Assembly: GCA_002221725.1 (NCBI GenBank)
Contig: NJFT01000427.1
Location: 1 to 11,762 of the forward strand
Length of the DNA stretch: 11,762 nucleotides
DNA from: Scedosporium boydii
Lineage: Eukaryota; Ascomycota; Sordariomycetes; Microascales; Microascaceae
Reading direction: 5' to 3'
Position 1 is the first letter of the stretch. Every line of letters begins with the position of its first letter. Below are positions 8,362 through 11,762 of the stretch, piece by piece. The notes beneath the pieces are model-generated. The model saw nothing but the letters and a program-made list of their open reading frames with translations, ran no database searches and was not told the DNA's origin. A program made the translations under genes and the position numbers.

Positions 8362-8412
8362 ATGACCACCAATTGCTTCTCCTCCGCCGCCCCCTTATTC
8401 CCGGCCTTCTAG
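8362..8412 (+). promoter_or_regulatory. Upstream ORF 2 in the CorA leader
   Basis: ATG with A at -3 (CATCATGACC) opens a 16-codon frame (MTTNCFSSAAPLFPAF) that stops at TAG, 18 bases before the main ATG and in the same frame. The short distance leaves little room for reinitiation, so it could reduce translation of the transporter unless leaky scanning or a later transcription start bypasses it. Confidence 0.45.
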
Positions 8413-8430
8413 TCAACCATTTAACCAACC

Positions 8431-10451
8431 ATGTCGACCGAAAGCTCCCGTGAGGGCTCGGGGCCCTCTCCTCGCTGCCCTTCCCTCACCTCCAACCGAT
8501 CCCGTATCCCACCGCCCCAGTCCCCCCGTCCCCAAGATGCAGACAACTCTGCCGCCGAGAACGAGGTCCCAGACTTCACCACCCCCATCGCCGTCACGAG
8601 TTCCGATCCCACAGCTTACGCGACGGGTCTCCGTCGCCGTGCTACAACAGCCACAGCCTTCCGCCCCTACGAGAACTACGACGACAACGATTTCAACTGG
8701 CCAGGATGGCACCCCGGAAGCGAGCCGGGCGTCGACCCAGCCATGCCCCACGGCGGGCATCCGTCTATGACGGCGCTGAACACGCTGTGCGAGATTACAG
8801 TCGTAGACATGTCGCAGGATCGAGTCGAGGTGAAGAATTTCGAAAATGACGACTTTATCGAGTTTATGAAGGAGGAGGAGCCGGAGTGGTCGCAGTGTCG
8901 GTGGATTAACGTCAACGGCATTAGCTGGGATGTGATTCGGGCTGTGGGGAAGCATAAGAATCTGCACAAGCTGGCCATTGAAGATATTCTGAATAAGCTA
9001 AACCGGACGAAATGCGACTGGTAAGAAGACGAAGAAGAAGACAGAGCCAACTGCCTCGAGAGAAAGACGATTCTGATGCGCGTGAATGAATAAACTAGGT
9101 ATCCGAGCCACGCCTTCATGGTCATGACCCTTCAGAAGCTTGTCCGCGTCATCGACCCCGACGACTCCTCCGACTCTGACTCCGATTGGGATGATCTCCT
9201 CGACCGAAATACCTCTTCCGTCTCTTCCGCCGCCTCCGTGAAATCCATGCCCGTCCGAACCTTCCAACGCGCCACGCAAAAAGTGAAGCGCTTCTTCCGC
9301 CGCAACCGGCGCAACTCCCTCACCGACGCCGAAAAGGACCTCCCCCCCAACTCCACCAACGACGTGGCCGACAACAACAATAGCAGCGGAGCGGATGCCA
9401 ACGTGCTCTCCGCCATAGACGTCATGCCGAACCTGCGGTCTCTGCAACGGTACCGCGCGTCGAACCTGGCGCGCTCCGAGTTCATGGAACGCCACTCGTC
9501 GCTCTCGTCTCGGGGGCTCGCCGTGTCAGCTGAACAGGTAGCCGTGTTCCTCAACTCGGACAACACCGTCATATCCTTCTTCGAGCTGTCGGCCGACGAC
9601 GTCGAGAAGCCCATTCTCAAGCGCCTGTCCACGCGCGGCACCATCCTCCGCCAATCCTGCGACGCGTCGCTGATCGTCCAGGCCATCATCGACGCCATAA
9701 TTGACCTCGCCGTGCCGCTGACTGCCGTCTACCAGGAAGTCATCGGCGACCTCGAGCTGGACGTCCTCACCACCCCGACCGTCCAGCAGAGCCGAAGCCT
9801 GTACATCATCATCAGCGAGATCAACAAGATGCTCTCATTCCTCAATCCCATCGATAACCTCGTCTCCGTCCTCCGCGACCATCGGACAAACCTCACCCAG
9901 GAACAGCTCACTACCACAACTGTCCTCCAAAATACCGGCACGGGCGTCATCGTCACGCCTTTAACCTACACGTATCTCGGCGACGTACTTGATCAGTGCC
10001 TCGTGGTCAGCGAGGCCCTGCAACAGAGCAAGCAGTCAGCCGAGAACTTGATTAATCTTATTTTTAACACCATTTCGGCAGCGCAGAACGAGACCATGAA
10101 GCAGCTGACCAACGCGACGATTGTATTTTTGCCGTTGACTTTCTTGACGGGGTACTACGGGATGAATTTTCAGCATTTCGGTGACTTGGACAAATCGACT
10201 AGTTTCTTGTAAGTCAACCCCAACCCCTTCTTTTTTTTTTCTTCTATCTTATGCTGATGATTTTTCTTTTCTTAACTAGCTGGTCGATAGCCATCCCTAC
10301 CGTTGTTGCCACCATCATCGTCCTCATGAGAACCCTCCTGCTGTCGTGGGGCACATCCTTCGCGCAGAGGCAGCATATCAGGTTGACGAGGAGGAAGAAC
10401 AGGAAACGGAAGAAGGCGGACAGGAAACGTAGGCGAGAAGGGGCTCGGTAG
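8431..10451 (+). CDS. CorA-family divalent metal (Mg2+-type) transporter
   Basis: Three exons (8431-9020, 9099-10208 and 10280-10451) encode 623 residues. The start ATG has the context AACCATGTCG. CorA proteins are pentameric membrane channels for Mg2+ and related ions. The N-terminal 100 residues are Ser/Pro-rich. A cytoplasmic domain follows (IEDILNKLNRTKCDWYPSH across intron 1), with an acidic DPDDSSDSDSDWDD stretch at about 216 and an Arg/Ser-rich insert. TM1 is about 534-550 (FLPLTFLTGYY) and ends in the signature YGMNF with GMN at 551-553. The loop is acidic (GDLDKS). TM2 is about 567-590 (FFWSIAIP then VVATIIVLM). A strongly basic tail of about 30 residues ends the protein. Third codon positions strongly favour C, unlike the HET gene. 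It could be a plasma-membrane (Alr-like) or vacuolar (Mnr2-like) member. Family assignment is secure, while ion specificity and location are not shown. Confidence 0.93.
9021..9098 (+). other. CorA intron 1
   Basis: This is a 78-nt intron from GTAAGA to ACTAG, with CTGAT near 9072 as a possible branch site. Splicing joins TG|G in phase 2, giving CDW-YPSHAFM. Unspliced RNA reads TGG TAA and stops at once. Confidence 0.92.
10209..10279 (+). other. CorA intron 2
   Basis: This is a 71-nt intron from GTAAGT to ACTAG, with a long T tract and CTGAT near 10253. Splicing joins TT|C in phase 2, giving STSFF-WSIAIP between the GMN motif and TM2. Retention gives TTG TAA, ending the protein before TM2. 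Confidence 0.92.
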
Positions 10452-10686
10452 TTGTGAGGAAGCCTGTTGTTTTCATTGTCCTTTGGGATTGGTTTGTACT
10501 CTTGGTTTGTATTATCTCGGAGCATGTATGCAGATATGGATTAGATTTATGTGGATTAGAAGCAGGACTATGAGCGAAATTATGAACATGAATGATACCC
10601 GCAACCTCGCCGATCATACACAAGATGCTTCCCAACGTTCCTTCCCCTTTTACCTCGCAGAATCTTGACCGTCTCACTTTCCCGTC
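10452..10686. other. Convergent intergenic spacer
   Basis: These 235 bases separate the CorA stop from the SET-gene stop on the opposite strand. They must hold both 3' UTRs, so the two transcripts may overlap. I saw no clear polyadenylation consensus or gene. Confidence 0.6.
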
Positions 10687-11700
10687 TCACTTTCCCTCCT
10701 TCAACCTCTGCCTCGTCCGCGCAACCAGCACCCCGATTTGTGCCCACCTCCTCAGCAAAACTTCCCTCTGTTCCCTCGACCCAACATCCATGCCCTCCAA
10801 CTCCTCTATCCTCCCCTCAATCACGCCTAAATATCCCTTCAACACCTCCTCGCCCAAAAACGCATCCACCCTCCTCTGCGCCTCCCCACCACTCTCCCAC
10901 CCATCCACAAACGCCCTCCAACCCACCCCGCACGCGACCCTCAGCGCCACCTGCGTCCGATAACACCCCGCCACGCCCTCATCGAGCCTATACCGCCCCC
11001 AGAACCTCAGATCCTCGAGGACCTTCCTTCCGCGGGCGTCGATGCGCGGTTCGAGGACTTCGTCGAGAGAGATCTCGTCCCATGAGTTGTTCTGGGGGAC
11101 GAAGCCGTATTCTGCGAGGAGGAAGTCGCTGCTGTGGCGCCCGTAGCAGATGTACACTTCCTCACCGACACCGTAGGGCCTATCGGCCGTGATGGTTAAG
11201 CCCGAGGACGAAAACGTCTCCTTGCACCCGGAGGAGGCGTGGTTGAGCAGATCCGCCACGGGAATCATGACCATCCTATCCGAAGGATGCAGAGATCTCG
11301 TCGACGGCGTAACATGGTAAAAAGACCTTGTGTTGACCAAAAACCAATGCCACGCATAACTCTCCCTACTCAGCACACCACCGAAAGCAGCTTCCACTAT
11401 CGCCCAATCCGCCGCGAACTTTTCCCTCTGCGCGCGCACGAGATCCCTCGCCGGCCCCGGCAAGAAGGGCTGCAGCTCCTCGGGGAAGAAGAAAGGCGTG
11501 GAGGCTCGGAAGTCGGAGAGGGAAGGGAAGACGGCGCGCCAGGGGGCGGTGGGGTAGTCGTCGTTGGCGAAGACGAGGGCGAGGGAGGCGGCTAGGAGGC
11601 CGTGGATGCTGATGCGGGGGAGTTTGCGGGAGATTGTGGGCGGGATGGAGGTGTGTGTGTGGAAGGCTGTGAGGGGCACTTTTAGGATGACTTCTCCTGC
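10687..11700 (-). CDS. SET-domain lysine methyltransferase (Rubisco-LSMT-like class), 5'-partial
   Basis: One open exon gives about 337 residues ending at TGA (10689-10687). Members of this class (fungal Rkm/Set10-like, animal SETD3/SETD6) transfer methyl groups from S-adenosylmethionine to lysine (histidine in SETD3) on ribosomal or other proteins. In order it shows AGEVILKVPLTAFHT (the start of the SET fold after a missing first strand), HGLLAASLAL, SYAWHWFLVNTRSFY, the cofactor-site motif PVADLLNHAS, and GEEVYICYGRHSSDFLLAEYGFVPQNN with the expected tyrosine. A helical C-terminal part resembles the substrate-binding domain. The codon at 11679 is GTG, and coding clearly extends upstream to an intron acceptor at 11701 (AAG, phase 0) or 11697 (CAG, phase 1). 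The first exon or exons, with the N-terminal G-x-G region, are outside the window. It runs convergently to the CorA gene. The substrate cannot be told from sequence. Confidence 0.88.
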   Translation of the reverse strand, partial: AGEVILKVPLTAFHTHTSIPPTISRKLPRISIHGLLAASLALVFANDDYPTAPWRAVFPSLSDFRASTPFFFPEELQPFLPGPARDLVRAQREKFAADWAIVEAAFGGVLSRESYAWHWFLVNTRSFYHVTPSTRSLHPSDRMVMIPVADLLNHASSGCKETFSSSGLTITADRPYGVGEEVYICYGRHSSDFLLAEYGFVPQNNSWDEISLDEVLEPRIDARGRKVLEDLRFWGRYRLDEGVAGCYRTQVALRVACGVGWRAFVDGWESGGEAQRRVDAFLGEEVLKGYLGVIEGRIEELEGMDVGSREQREVLLRRWAQIGVLVARTRQRLKEGK

Positions 11701-11762
11701 CTTTTTTTTTTTTTGCGGGTGGGAACAGTTAGGGGGGGGATTCCTGGATATATGAAAAGGGG
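11701..11762 (-). other. 3' part of a SET-gene intron, continuing outside the window
   Basis: On the minus strand a CTAAC branch-site consensus (11732-11728) follows a run of eight C. It is followed by an A13 tract and then AAG/GCAG acceptors about 28 to 32 bases downstream. No GT donor occurs upstream of the branch site within the window, so the donor is beyond 11762. The frame stays open through this stretch, but the translation is low-complexity. Confidence 0.65.

Noticed and set aside
8676..9698. Long minus-strand open frames opposite the CorA gene
   Set aside because: They are antisense shadows produced by the strong C-ending codon bias of CorA, and their translations are repetitive without known motifs.
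10592..11192. Proline/serine-rich plus-strand frames opposite the SET gene
   Set aside because: Antisense of a well-supported SET-domain exon. The composition is explained by the opposite coding strand.
1..11762. CRISPR array or prokaryotic operon
   Set aside because: Repeats are few, long and diverged without regular spacers, and the genes have fungal introns and eukaryotic families.

Overview
The window looks like chromosomal DNA from a filamentous ascomycete (Pezizomycotina). The evidence is a HET-domain gene (a family nearly confined to these fungi), short introns of 71 and 78 nt with GTAAG donors, a fungal-type CorA transporter with a long low-complexity N-terminal region, and a strong preference for C-ending codons in that gene. 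I cannot name the genus.

The left part (about 1-5200) has no gene I can support. It is a patchwork of diverged dispersed repeats. Family 1 occurs three times in the same orientation (about 49-842, 1590-2005 and 4147-4523). Family 2 occurs twice (3143-3356 and 4696-4906). Both carry hairpins or palindromes. No transposase, reverse transcriptase or integrase could be recognised, so these are probably non-autonomous or fragmentary elements. Base composition is not strongly AT-rich, so heavy RIP is not evident.

The middle (about 5219-7559, + strand) is a HET-domain (heterokaryon incompatibility) gene. Its protein reads well from an N-terminal CxxC pair, through the three HET core blocks, to a typical C-terminal region. 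It has three irregularities: no in-frame ATG before the first CxxC, a frame change near 5700, and an in-frame TAG at 7212. It is either a decaying or allelic pseudogene or a gene with unusual introns.

From 7560 to 8430 there is a tRNA-like A-box/B-box pair on the minus strand, then CCAAT and TATA motifs and a long leader with two upstream ORFs. These precede a well-preserved three-exon CorA-type divalent-metal transporter gene (8431-10451, 623 residues, GMN motif present).

The right end (10687-11700, - strand) is the 3' part of a SET-domain lysine methyltransferase gene of the Rubisco-LSMT-like class. It converges on the CorA gene and its 5' exons lie beyond the window. The three genes share no evident pathway: two look like ordinary housekeeping genes, flanked by a repeat-rich accessory block that carries the HET gene.
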